A DNA stretch of 64,000 bases from positions 124,001-188,000 of the forward strand of contig JAZAYU010000007.1 in assembly GCA_038501625.1 (NCBI GenBank), read 5' to 3'. Every line of letters begins with the position of its first letter. Positions within the stretch are counted from its first letter, which is position 1. Under the pieces are notes generated by a model that was given only the letters and a program-made list of their open reading frames with translations, was not told the DNA's origin and did no database searches. The position numbers were made by a program, and so were the translations under genes. The DNA comes from Corbicula japonica (taxonomy: Eukaryota > Mollusca > Bivalvia > Venerida > Cyrenidae). Below, one piece after another: positions 1-11,335 of this stretch.

Positions 1-1
1 A

Positions 2-2490
2 GATTTAAACGCTCGAATAGGCTTAAAACCAGATTATGTAGAAAATGAATATTTGTGTAATTTAGATTTTATGCCTGATGATTATGTTGAAGATGGTATT
101 TTACCTAGAAATAGCCAAGATAAAACCATTAATGATGAGGGAAAACTATTGTTAAATTTTTGTAAACTTACAGGTTTAAGAGTATGTAATGGTAGAGTAT
201 TAGATGATAAGCAGGGTAAATATACATGTGTAAAAAGTGCTGGTAGCAGTGTTGTTGACTATGTTTTGTGTAAACCTGAATTATTTAGTTTCTTCTCAAA
301 GTTCCAAGTATTGGATCCGAACATTTGGTCTGATCATTGTATGATAAATTTCACATTAGGAACAATTGGCTGTCATCAAAAAGAAATTTCAGAAACTAGC
401 AAATCTTATGAGCAATTGGAATATGTATACAAATGGGATAAAGATAAGCAGATTACGTATGAAAATGTTTTAAACAGTGAAACATATTTTAACGATTTTC
501 AACATTTGATTGGAAGTTTAAGTAATATGCAGGACAAAACACAGATTGATGAAAACTTACAAACATTTTATTTAGTTATAGATGAGGTATGCTCACCCCT
601 GTTCAGGAAAAATGTTAAATCAAACAAGGTTGCAAAACCTATAACAAAAATTAGTCAACCATGGTATGATCATGCATGCAAAGAGAAACAAAAACATTTT
701 TATGATAATCTAAATATATTTAGAAATGAACAAAGTGATAGTAGTAGAATTAATATGGTATTTTCCAGGTCCGATTATAAAGAATTTATTAGACAGCGTA
801 AAAGATCATATGATGCATTACAATTGAATAAACTAGAAAACTTGAAATTAAAGAATGCAAAAGAATATTGGAAAATGTTAAAAGGATTATGCACCCCATC
901 ACAACGGACAAAATTAACTACAGATGAGTTTGAACAGTATTTTAAGGCAATTAATGATTCCAATAGTAGATTTTTTCAAGCAGATGAAGATATTATTGAT
1001 TTTAATGAACGATATATTAACAATGAGCTGCAGTGCATGTTTCAAGAATTAAATATTGATATTACATATGAAGAGATAGTTTGTGCATGTAAACAGCTTA
1101 ATACTGGGAGATCTGCAGGGCCGGATTTAGTTTTAAATGATTTTTTTTAATATGGTATTACCTGTCCACATTTTCTGGAATATTTGCATCAATTATTTAA
1201 CAAGTTATTTGAGTTAGGGTATTTTCCAGAAAAATGGTCCGAGGGTTTTATTGTTCCATTGTTCAAAAAAGGTGACGTGAATATGGTTGAAAATTATCGT
1301 GGAATCACATTATTAAGTACAATGGGTAAGCTTTTCACAAAGGTATTAAACAATAGATTAACATATTGGGCTGAGAATTACAATGTATATATTGAAGCAC
1401 AAGCAGGTTTTAGAAAAAATATGGGCACTGTTGATAATATATTTGTACTACACGGTGTAATCAATCATGTTTTAAATACAGGGAAACGACTTTACGCAGC
1501 ATTTGTAGATTTTACCAAAGCTTTTGATTTTGTAGTCAGAGATATTATTTGGTACAAATTATTGAAATTAGGAGTAAGAGGGAAAATTCTAAATGTCATT
1601 CAATCCATCTATGAAAATGTTAAATCAAAAATAAAGCATAACAATACATTAAGTGATGATTTCAGTTGCCTATTAGGAGTGAGACAGTGCGAGAGTTTAT
1701 CTCCTTTTCTTTTTTCCATGTATTTAAATGATATAGAGGAAAATTTTATGTTAAATGGATTTGAAGGAATAGATATTGGACTGTTAAAATTATTTTTATT
1801 ATTATATGCAGATGATATAGTTATTTTCTCAGAAACAGAATCCGGATTACAAAAAGGGTTAGACATTTTATATGAATATTGTTTGAGATGGAAATTGACT
1901 GTTAATGTGGAAAAAACCAAGATAATGATATTTAAAAAGAGTGGAAGGATAAGACAAAATATTCAGTTTATGTATGATAATAAAATTATTGAAATAGTAA
2001 ATAAATTCACTTATTTAGGTATTGTTTTCACTAGTGGTGGTGCCTTTGGAGAAACCACAGAAGCATTATGTGGTCAGGCACAAAAAGCTATTTTTAAATT
2101 GAATTCATATTAATATAAATACCCGGGTATTAAAATTAGTCATTCTTTAGAATTGTTTGATAAATTAATTTTACCTATTTTGCATTATGGAAGTGAAGTC
2201 TGGGGTTTTAACGAAGGAATAAATGTTGAAAGAGTACATTTACAGTATTGTAAAAGAATACTTGGTGTCAGACCCCAAACGCAAAATGATTTTATTTATG
2301 GTGAACTGGGCAGAACAAATATAAAAAACATTAAGATATGTAAATATTATTAGATATTGGTTAAAAATTGTTTGTCTAAACGAATTGAAATATGTTAAAA
2401 GTGTTTACAAAACCATGATACAAGAATTGGAAAGAAACCCAGGCAAAAATTCTTGGGTAAAATCAGTTAAAGGATTTCTCTTGGATAATC
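2..2490 (+). pseudogene. LINE ORF2 relic: endonuclease plus reverse transcriptase, 5' cut by window edge
   Basis: This is non-LTR retrotransposon ORF2, an enzyme that nicks target DNA and copies its RNA into the nick. The frame is open from base 2 and begins inside the endonuclease at a D-L-N-A-R-I-G motif; the endonuclease S-D-H motif follows near base 340. The RT core shows FVDFTKAFD (about 1505-1530), a VRQ..SLSPFLF block and the YADD catalytic box near 1804-1815, followed by an HYGSEVWG block near 2183. It is dead: TAA stops at 1148-1150 and 2111-2113 lie in the same frame, and a frameshift near 2340-2385 moves the last part to another frame. The usual G-C after VRQ reads C-E. Homology ends near 2490, where an oppositely oriented ORF1 relic begins. 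The clade is probably CR1/jockey-like, by general resemblance only. Confidence 0.9.
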
Positions 2491-3134
2491 TCTGTCTATG
2501 CCGATTGACGTACCTCGCAACTTGTAAGCATTTTCCAAAATATACTCAGTATCGGGATAGTCTCTGAAGTACACAATAATTGGTCTCTTGGGGTCTAACT
2601 TGTTTTTGAATTTGTCATTTCTAACATTTCCTAATCTATGAGCTCGTTGTATATACATTCCATTTGTATCAATGTATAACTCATTTTCAAGAAATCTTAA
2701 AATGAGATCAACGCAAGAGTGTCGTGTTCTTTCTGTAATACCCCAAAATATCAAATTGTTCCTTCTTCCCCTTGCTTCCTGATCTAATGAACGAATCTTT
2801 AGCATGTTCAACTCTCTCGCTTGTTGTTTTATCAAATAGGCAACTTCATTTACCCTGTGGTTTGTCTCGTCTAATCCTTTATTTACAGATTGTAATTTCT
2901 CAGTAGTCTCTATTTGTACTGTCTCTATCTCTTTTATTTTATCATATTGTCTGTTTATTGTTTGGAAGATGCATACTAACTTGTCGTCAGTTGAAAGTTT
3001 ACTGAATGTATCAGTCTCAATAGTGCCAGTACCTCCAGTGCTCCGCCGCTTTCTTTTCCTGTGAGTCCTAGTTTCCCATACCCCGCCTGTCGCACCATTT
3101 TCAAACCTGTTTTTTGTCTCTATAGAATACTTTC
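2467..3134 (-). pseudogene. LINE ORF1 protein relic (coiled coil plus RNA-binding domain)
   Basis: A minus-strand frame with the layout of LINE ORF1 nucleic-acid chaperones: a basic stretch (KRKRR, about 3050), a charged helical segment likely to form a coiled coil (about 2980-2810), then an RRM-like region with RRNNLIFWG, I-QRAHRLG and a PIIVYF..Y block ending at a TAA at 2467-2469. There is no ATG at the head of the frame; a TGA lies just upstream near 3135. A different frame (3527-3120) reads up to this point and may be the displaced N-terminus, which would imply a small frameshift near 3120. It faces the ORF2 relic to its left tail-to-tail, so the two are either separate insertions or products of a rearrangement. 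Simple 5' inversion by twin priming would not give this order. Confidence 0.75.
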
Positions 3135-3529
3135 ATATTTGGTAATAAAAAAGATATTTGCGGGCGATTCGTCAAATGACATATTTTGTCGCAAAATTGC
3201 ACACTTTTTCTGCAATTTCTTTGTAAATAATATTTCTGTGTGCGTCGAGTTTTCGTCAAAAGAGTCCTTAACTAACAGGGAATCAATATGTATATTTTTG
3301 TCTGCTAAGATATTGCGGGAAAATGTAAAATTCAGGCCAATACTCAGTTTCGCCGAAAAACGTTCATGTACACAAGCAACTGCCGTCGGCTTACCCACGG
3401 CATTCACCTTATAGGGTTGAACGGTGTGTTTAAACACTGCTTTGGTTCTTCTCCACTGAACTATTATCGTTAATCCCGTGTATAATGAGTCCAAATTATT
3501 ATAATTGGAATTTGCTGACCTGTACAAAG

Positions 3530-4807
3530 TTTGATATAATATATCAGATTACATTGCCAATGCACAAGAACGCACATAACACACTTCTCTAAAACAGAAG
3601 AAAGCTTTGAAGAAACAGACTTGAACAATCTATAAATATTGTGGACAAATCACTGTGAAATATCACTGTGAAATAAATGTATGCAATAATTACATTTTAA
3701 TCTTAACGCGAGTGTACCGTGTTTCGCTGACGGCTTTTAAAAAGAGAAAGATCGCCAGGTTTTTGTTCTATGCTTAAATTCATCGTCTCATCAAAACTAG
3801 TTTTATAAGCTCGACAGATGGATTGGATATCAATATTCAGGCAGAACTCGTTGTGTCAAACTCGTCTAGTCCGTCGTTTGAGATACATGTTTTGGTGGTT
3901 CGAGCTATAGGCGTCATTGCAAGATATATGTACACTAAAAGTGCTTTATTACTCTCATGGTACAGTCTGTTCCAAAAGAAACTGACGATGCACTTTGTTT
4001 TCGGTGATTTTATATTAGCTGCTTTTCTTTATGCTTAAATATTTTGTATCAAAATTGAGATAAGATCGTTTAAATGCTATAGTAAAAGTACATGTATTTT
4101 ATTACACATGCTCTTTTTTCTCTTTACTTATTGACTGTGTGTGTTTTTGGGCAGTGGGGTGGGGGGGGGGGGGGGGGGGCGCTGCGTATTATGGATATGC
4201 CCATTCTTGATACATGTTTGCATATTTAACTTTTTTTTAACTGGCGACAGTTTGAATTCAGTGTTGTTAGATTTGGCAGAACATGCGAGATGCTGTAAAA
4301 TTCTCTGAAGACTGTGAAGGAAATTTGCTCACCTTCATGAAACACCACAATCTGAACGTTGACCAAACGTATAACATTCCAGTAAAATAACAGGACACAT
4401 TTTCTCAGGCACAATGAATTTTGTTTTAATCTCGATACTCAATCTTTATTTTATTGTTACGAGATAATGGAGCTCTTGCTGATGTAGCCTTTTGGTCTGT
4501 TCTGAGCTTACTTTTTAAGAAAAAACTTTTAAAAATCTTTTTATTGGCGTCTCTTTGACATGGCATTTTAATATATCTTTCACTAGAGGCATAGGTGTTA
4601 AATTTTGTTCAATACTTTCACCGAACAGCGCGGATATTCCAATCATTCATTGCACTTCAGTACATGTATCGTTCGATGCTTTTTCGACGTTGCAAACGGC
4701 ACAACGCATTAACAACCACAAAGATTTGGTGCATTGTGGCGCCTGGTAACAATCTTAATTTTGACAGAACAATTCTTGTTTTATTTCGTAGAGCGGGTAA
4801 TCGCGCC
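3530..4807. other. Non-coding stretch with poly-G tract
   Basis: No convincing gene on either strand. A run of 19 G residues lies at 4161-4179, preceded by GGGGT. Short open frames here lack domain resemblance. Confidence 0.5.
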
Positions 4808-4896
4808 TTAAGGTGGGTCGATACCTTTGACGGTAAAATATAAAAGTTGTCCGATCATTTTGAAATTTGGCAGGTTGATAGAGTTTGACGTCCCGC

Positions 4897-4961
4897 GTTG
4901 CATAGCAACGTCAGTATTCCTCTGACGTCACGTAAATCACCGTAAACGCGCCCCCTAGCGG
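4897..4961. promoter_or_regulatory. X-box-like, CRE and CTCF-like motifs near left foldback terminus
   Basis: Within 65 bp: GTTGCATAGCAAC (4897-4909), a near match to RFX X-box half-sites; TGACGTCA just after 4920, a perfect CRE palindrome; and, on the minus strand at 4961-4948, CCGCTAGGGGGCGC, which fits the animal CTCF core at every informative position. Motif matches only; no binding evidence. Confidence 0.45.
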
Positions 4962-4984
4962 CGTTCTTCTGGAATCATCACGCC

Positions 4985-6075
4985 GGTCACTTATTTGCAG
5001 ATAACTTTATTGTCTGTCATCCGATAGTTATCCTGTAAATTTTGTTGTGTAGATAATTAAATTCTCTTTCCGTCCATATCTTATTCTTAGTGTTTGATCC
5101 ATTAAAAATAAGCCATATTTATTCCGAATGGCCAGAGCGGCGTGTAAAACGTTAACTTATTGCAGACGAGTTTTTCATAGTTTTTGTAAAAAAAAGGAAA
5201 AACGGTACGGTGAAAGTTTTTCAATTTTTGATATGTTACTGTTGATGTAGAAATTAACAGAATGACAAAATAAAAAAACATACCTAACGATCTAGTTTTC
5301 TTGCAAAATAGGCTCGAAAAACGCCAACGCGGGTAAAAAAGTGACGTTTCATCGATTGCTTATTTGCATATAACTTTATTGTCTGTCATCTGATTTTTTT
5401 CCTGTAAACTGCGTTGTTTAGAAATTAAAAATATCTTTCTGTACATATATTTTGCATTGTACTTACTTCACGAAAATTGGACGAATTTGTTTCATGTGCG
5501 CGTACCGGCGCGTAAAAAACGTTTTTTTAGCAGACGCGTTTTTAATAAATCTGTAAAAAAATTAAAAATCGGTAAGGTGAAAGTGTTTTTATTTTCGTTA
5601 TGTTACTGCTGAAGTTTGAATAAATTGAATAATACAATAAAAAAGGTATCTTAACGATTTCTGGTAAAATAGGCTCTGAAAAGTCCATTGCGGGTAAAAA
5701 AATTGACGTTTCAGCATAGCACTAACTTCATTGTCTGTCATCAAATTTTACCCCGTAAACTGCGTTGTGTAGAAATTAAAAATATCTTTTTGTTCATTTA
5801 TTTCGCATTGTATTTCATTCATGAAAAAATAGACAAATTTGTTCCATATGCGCGTACCGGCACGTAAAACCCTTTTTTAGCTCACGCGTTTTTAATAAAT
5901 TAATTTTGTAAAAATAAAAAAAAAACGGTACGGTGAAAATGTTTTAATTTTTGATATATTACTGTTGAAGTTAAAATGAATTAAATAACAAAGCAAAGTA
6001 AAAAAGGTATCTTAACGCTTTATTTTTTTAGCAATAACGCTCGGAAGAGGCCATTGCGGGAAAAATGTTACGCTT
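4985..6075 (+). repeat. Three tandem ~360-bp units in left foldback arm
   Basis: Units begin near 4985, 5345 and 5710. Each opens with an ATAACTTTATTGTCTGTCAT-like block and continues through a CGTAAAACG block, a GGTACGGTGAAAG block, a TATGTTACTGTTGA block and a GCGGGTAAAAAA..GACGTTTCA block. Units differ by substitutions and small indels, so the array predates recent decay. Confidence 0.85.
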
Positions 6076-7774
6076 CAACGTACCTCAGCGTATGATAAAT
6101 ACTGCGTGGTCTTGATCAGAGTGCTTAGCGGTGTCACGTAATAGCCGTTTTGTAGGAGCATGAAATTGTCATCGCCATTTATCTTTTCGTATTTTGTTAT
6201 GTTAATGGTGTATGCTTCATTTCAAAAATTGTATTGTCATTTATTAAAATACAATCAAATACAGAATGTATACGCTACACCAATATCGTTAAATTTAAAT
6301 TTACTATAATTTACAGCCGGTATGTTCAAGTATGATTTTATCCATTATATGTAATTGAATGACTGAAATAAGTTTAGATATAATATTATAATTTATATTT
6401 TTAATCATTATTACTTTTTGTATGCTCCACGAATCATATCATACATCTGTAGATAAAATTCAGGACTCTATCACAATCAATATCACCGCGCGAAAATAGC
6501 AACAGGTGAAAAGGGAACTTTGAAAGCAACCGAACACGACAAATATGATCGGATCCCGAATTTTCCGATTAATACCTTGTTGATTTTTGCGGAAAATCGT
6601 TGTTTTTTAATATACTTATAAACATTTCCAATCTCACTAAAGTCAGATCTAAAAAAATGTTAGATCTGATGACGGCCCGCAGATACCGGGCATAAGTTAT
6701 AGCGGTTTTCCCCGATTACTATTTTTAGAAATTGTCAACACAGGAAGCATGATTTATAACGCTCTCAAAAGATGTCAATACTTAAGAAATGAATGCAATA
6801 CCACATAAACACACACGCATATATATATGTTTTCAGTTAAATATGTCTTACGCAGACTGTCAACACATTCCATGGTTTAAATAGTATGTTTACTTTCACT
6901 TTTGCGATATTGTAGGCGACAATCTGATTGGTTCGAAGGGTTAGTGATAAAACCACGTTTTAGTTACTCGTCGTCAGATTCTGATAGCGTAGCGGTTTTC
7001 AGGAGATGATTTTAATCAGATTGAAATATTTCCAGAGAAAACAACCTAGTGCGGGATGATCTCCTAGAAATAAGCTATAATGCTCATTGGTCGATGTCCT
7101 CAACATTTCTATCGTTTTCTCAATTATTCGGTGAAACCGCCGAAATTTGTCGACAATGGGTTCGGAAAACTCACGTTTTAAAAATTCTTGCATATATGTA
7201 TTTGCCTTTCCATGTGCTAGTCTAGTAACTGATCTCTCCTGTATCCGAAACAAAACGTGTTTAACGTTTCAAATGTCTTGGCTGATAGATAGAAATTCCT
7301 GGATCCGACACGACTTTGCCGTTTTCGCGCGGTAACGGATGGGCACACTGTACATTGATAGTGATTGGATTCCTGAACTGTAACTTTAATTTTATCTGCA
7401 GCGATATAATATGATTAGATTCACTGAACATATAAAAGTTATTAAATTAAGAGCATTGATTCTTATATCTAACCATCTTTCAGGCAACATTCAATTACGC
7501 ATAATGGATGAAATCACACATAACCGGTTGCAAGTTTAGTAACTTCAAATTTAACTATATTGGTATAGCATATACCAGGTACATACTGTATTTTAATTAT
7601 TTTAATAAATGACAATACACCATTTGAAATAAAGCACACAACATTAAAAGAACAAATAACAAACACGATAAATTGCGACGCTCATTTCGTCTTCATGTAG
7701 AACGGTTATTAGGAATAACAGCTAAGCCCGCTGTCCAATACCACGGTGTACTTATTGTATACTATGTTGAAGCG

Positions 7775-8870
7775 TGATTTTTTAACCCACTATGGCATTT
7801 TCAGTGCCTTTTGCCAAAACACTAAATCGTTTAGGTACGTTTTTTTTATTGTGTTATTCAATTTATTTGAACTTAAACAGTAACATATCAAAAATTAAAA
7901 CAATTTCACCGTACCGATTTTTTTGATTTTTTTTTACAAATTTATTTAAAACGCATGTGCTAAAAATAACGTTTTTACGCTTCGGTACGGGCATATGGAA
8001 CATATTTGTCAAATTGATCATCAATTAAATACAATACCAAATATATGGACAGAAAGATATTTTTAATTACTACACAACGCAATTCACGGGAAAATATTAG
8101 ATGCCAGACAATAAACTTATATGAAAATAAGCAATCGAAGTGCTATGCTGAAACGTCAATTTTTTTACCCGCAATAGACTTTTCTGAGCCTATTTTACCA
8201 GAAAACTAAATCGTTAAGATACCTTTTTTTGTTATTCAATATAATATTTATTCAGCAGTAACATAACGAAAATTAAAACACTTTCACCGTACCGATTTTT
8301 AAATTTTTTACAGATTTATTAAAAACGCGTCTGCTAACAAAACCGTTTTTTTACGCGCCGTTACGCGCACATGAAACAAATTCGTCCAATTTTCGTGAAG
8401 TAAGTACAATGCAAAATATATGTACAGAAAGATATTTTTAATTTCTAAACAACGCAGTTTACAGGAAAAAAAATCAGATGACAGACAATAAAGTTATATG
8501 CAAATAAGCAATCGATGAAACGTCACTTTTTTACCCGCGATGGCGTTTTTCGAGCCTATTTTGCAAGAAAACTAGATCGTTTAGGTATGTTTTTTATTTT
8601 GTCATTCTGTTAATTTCTACATCAACAGTAACATATCAAAAATTAAAAAACTTTCACCGTACCGTTTTTCTTATTTTTACAAAAACTATGAAAAACTCGT
8701 CTGCAATAAGTTAACGTTTTACACGCCGCTCTGGCCATTCGGAATAAATACGGCTCATTTATAATGAATCAAACACTAAGAATAAGATATGGACGGAAAG
8801 AGAATTTAATTATCTACACAACAAAATTTACAGAATAACTATCGGATGACAGACAATAAAGTTATCTGCA
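7775..8870 (-). repeat. Mirror array of three ~360-bp units in right foldback arm
   Basis: Reverse-complement counterparts of the left-arm units, in matching order from the outer end inward. The outermost unit resembles its opposite-arm partner more than it resembles its own tandem neighbours, which suggests the array formed before, or is homogenised across, the arms. Confidence 0.83.
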
Positions 8871-8904
8871 AATAAGTGACCGGCGTGATGATTCCAGAAG
8901 AACG

Positions 8905-8918
8905 CCGCTAGGGGGCGC
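8905..8918 (+). promoter_or_regulatory. CTCF-like motif in right foldback arm
   Basis: CCGCTAGGGGGCGC on the plus strand, the mirror of the left-arm copy. The pair therefore points outward from the element. The CRE and X-box-like motifs are also mirrored, near 8935-8970. Confidence 0.45.
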
Positions 8919-9058
8919 GTTTACGGTGATTTACGTGACGTCAGAGGAATACTGACGTTGCTATGCAACGCGGGACGTCAAACTCTATCAACCTGCCAAA
9001 TTTCAAAATGATCGGACAACTTCTATATTTTACCGTCAAAGGTATCGACCCACCTTAA

Positions 9059-10275
9059 GCCCTTCGCTAACAGGATGGCGAAGTTATAGGGACAGCAGTG
9101 TCGTATTTACTATCTAAGTCATGTGTAACCTCCAGTGTAATATGAACTAAGGCACTGCCTCTCTCGGAATCGACGAATTTAAAGAGATGTGCATCGAATG
9201 TTTAACAGTAAAACAAAGAAACAAGTCATCATTTGTTGTTTTACTTTTTAACCAAAACTGATCAAGGTCGTAAGATGTATTATAAAGAGCTTTTGGTGTA
9301 AAACGACTTTTGCATTATTAATCTCTTCTTCTGCGGTGAGCGCTTATTTGAACAGCTGGTGTTACACGGGTTTATTGTTGTTTTACACAGAGTGGTTGTT
9401 CTACACAAAGTCTTTTCAGGTTTCTCAGCTTTTATTTGCGGTTTATAAAATAAATCCACAATAACAATTTTTCAACTAATAATTTTTGATTCACAAAGTA
9501 ATGTCTTAAGATTTTTAGCTTAATTTCCCTTTTTAATTTTCAAGTTCACAAAGTCCCTTTAACAGTTCGCAAAGTTTTCACAAAGTATTATCTAATTTAG
9601 TCACAAAGTTTTAGCTAATTCCTTCACAAAGTTTTTGTTGTTGTTTACCTAGAAAATTCTGTTTATATACCCTTTTCAAAAATTGACATTTACAACTTAA
9701 CAATTGAGATTTTGACAGATTAAGGAAAGTAAGACCTAAAGCACATTTAACCAATATGTGATAAAAGCGTTAGATTGATAACAGGTGATAGTTCCTTACA
9801 ATTCAAAGGAAATAAAATATATTCAATCAGATATCATTCAACAAGTCTGGCTTCAGGTTCTCAATATTTACATTACTTAACTTACTGTAAAAAATCATGA
9901 AGAGTAATAAGAATATTTCTTGTTAACAATTTACAAAATAAGTATTTTTTTACAGGAAATTGATACTAATTTCCTAAGTGAACATTTTATGTATAATATA
10001 TATTGCTTTTAAAATAAGAAACATTTTGCTACTAAACATGTTATAATTTGATTTTCAATATTAAATACCAAATTATTTGTTATGAGGCAATATCAAATAA
10101 TGTAGAAATTTCAATCATAATAGATGCAACAGTACATCTAAGTGAGCTGAATGATTCTGTGAAGTTTGGAAGAATCCTCTGAGATGTTGAATACACCAGT
10201 TTTCCTGTAAACTCTTAAACAGCACTTAGTGACAGTAGAGAAATTTATTATCTAAATAGAATGAAACATTCAAAT
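9059..10275. other. AT-rich non-coding stretch with repeated CACAAAGT motif
   Basis: No gene seen. CACAAAGT occurs six times (9404, 9492, 9547, 9579, 9602, 9625), with one CGCAAAGT at 9568. Confidence 0.5.
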
Positions 10276-10279
10276 TAGT

Positions 10280-11335
10280 CCAGATTTATATAGCACTCTT
10301 CATATGTTCAAAAGTGCTTTACAACAAGCAAGATATAGCAATATAATACAATAAGAATTAATAAAGCATGGGCAAATAAAACATAGAGCAAAAAATAAAA
10401 ATAAAAGAAATAAAAAAAATAAAACTTGGATAAAAAAGTTTGCATGAAAAACATAGTAGAAAGTTAAAAAAACAAGTGCGTTGATGTGTAGATAACACAT
10501 TATAGCATCACTCTCCGTTCAAAATCAACCCAATGTCTTATGATTGTTAATATATCCAGTTAAACTTAATCAACATTATACATAGTATGAGCGGAAAGGG
10601 TGTGTTTTAGCTGTCATTTGAAAGTGTCAAGTGTCTGTGCGGTTCTAACTAACTCTGGCAGTGCATTCCATAACCTTGGTGCAGCATGGCTAAAGCTACT
10701 GTTTCCAAAAGTCACAGTTCTGGTATGTGGTACTACAAGTGTTAAAGAACTGCTAGAACGAAGGTCTCTAGCTGGTCGGTACACACACAATAAGTCAATA
10801 ATGTACTATGGGCACTGTCCATGGAGAGCCTTGTAAGTGTATAGTAGGACCTTGTAATCGATCCGTTGACATATTGGTAGCCAATGAAGTTCCTTGAACA
10901 CTGGTGTTATAAGGTCATGACGAGGAGTTTTTGTCAAGATTCTGGCAGCTGTATTCTGAACCCGTTGTAGTTTATTCATTGTCAGTTTTGGAATACCGAA
11001 GAGCAATGAATTACAATAGTTAAGCTTTGATGTTACTAGACAATTAACTAATGTTTTTGTAGCATCTGTTGTAAGGTAATTCCGTATGCATCCGATGATT
11101 CACAGCTGGTGGTAGGCAGATCTACAGACAGTGTTGACATGTTTCTCCATGTCCATTTGTGAAAATGATGCATTAGACCATGTTTACCACAGATAGCACC
11201 TACTGGCTTGGTATACATCGTAAAGTATTTCGGTCCTAATATGGATCCCTGTGGAACACTGAAATTCGTAATAACTGGATCGGATAGCTCTCCTTCTCTT
11301 CCCTCTACTGTCTAGAACAGTTAACCTGGTCTTCC
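10280..11335 (-). pseudogene. LINE RT relic with internal deletion and 3' tail
   Basis: Read on the minus strand: an RT palm fragment V-P-Q-G-S-I-L-G-P (about 11270) followed by YTKPVGAICGKHG, then a jump over the expected catalytic region. It continues with TDATKTLVN.LVTSKLNYCNS (about 11070-11010), the conserved LQRVQNTAARILT and HWLPICQRIDYK blocks (10980-10860) and a C-terminal AAPRLWNALPELVR block (about 10690-10640). In-frame stops occur, for example in the block after HHQL near 11100, after GQCP near 10806 and near 10610. The 3' end near 10280 has a TATATAGCACTC...AAAGTGCTTTA-type hairpin tail seen in some CR1/L2-like elements. This is a different family from the relic at the left edge. 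Confidence 0.85.

Larger units (their letters stand above)
4812..9054. mobile_element. Foldback transposon, 4.24 kb, ~1.7-kb inverted arms, TTAA-flanked
   Basis: The sequence starting GGTGGGTCGATACC at 4812 is repeated as its reverse complement ending at 9054. Both ends are bordered by TTAA (4808-4811 and 9055-9058), read as the target-site duplication. Inverted similarity continues inward to about 6500 on the left and 7315 on the right, leaving a loop of about 0.8 kb. Each arm contains three tandem diverged units of about 360 bp. TTAA targeting is typical of the piggyBac and Kolobok superfamilies; the GG start fits poorly with the usual piggyBac CCY ends, so Kolobok-like is a guess. The loop holds one minus-strand frame of about 90 codons (7253-6999) without an ATG and no recognisable transposase, so the copy looks non-autonomous. 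Confidence 0.88.

Noticed and set aside
6999..7253. Minus-strand frame in the foldback loop (contains D-H-P-A-L-G-C-F-L-W)
   Set aside because: No ATG at its head (stop then non-ATG codons), no transposase catalytic pattern; kept only as a comment in the foldback entry.
10600..10836. 78-codon plus-strand frame
   Set aside because: Antisense shadow of the LINE C-terminal relic on the minus strand.
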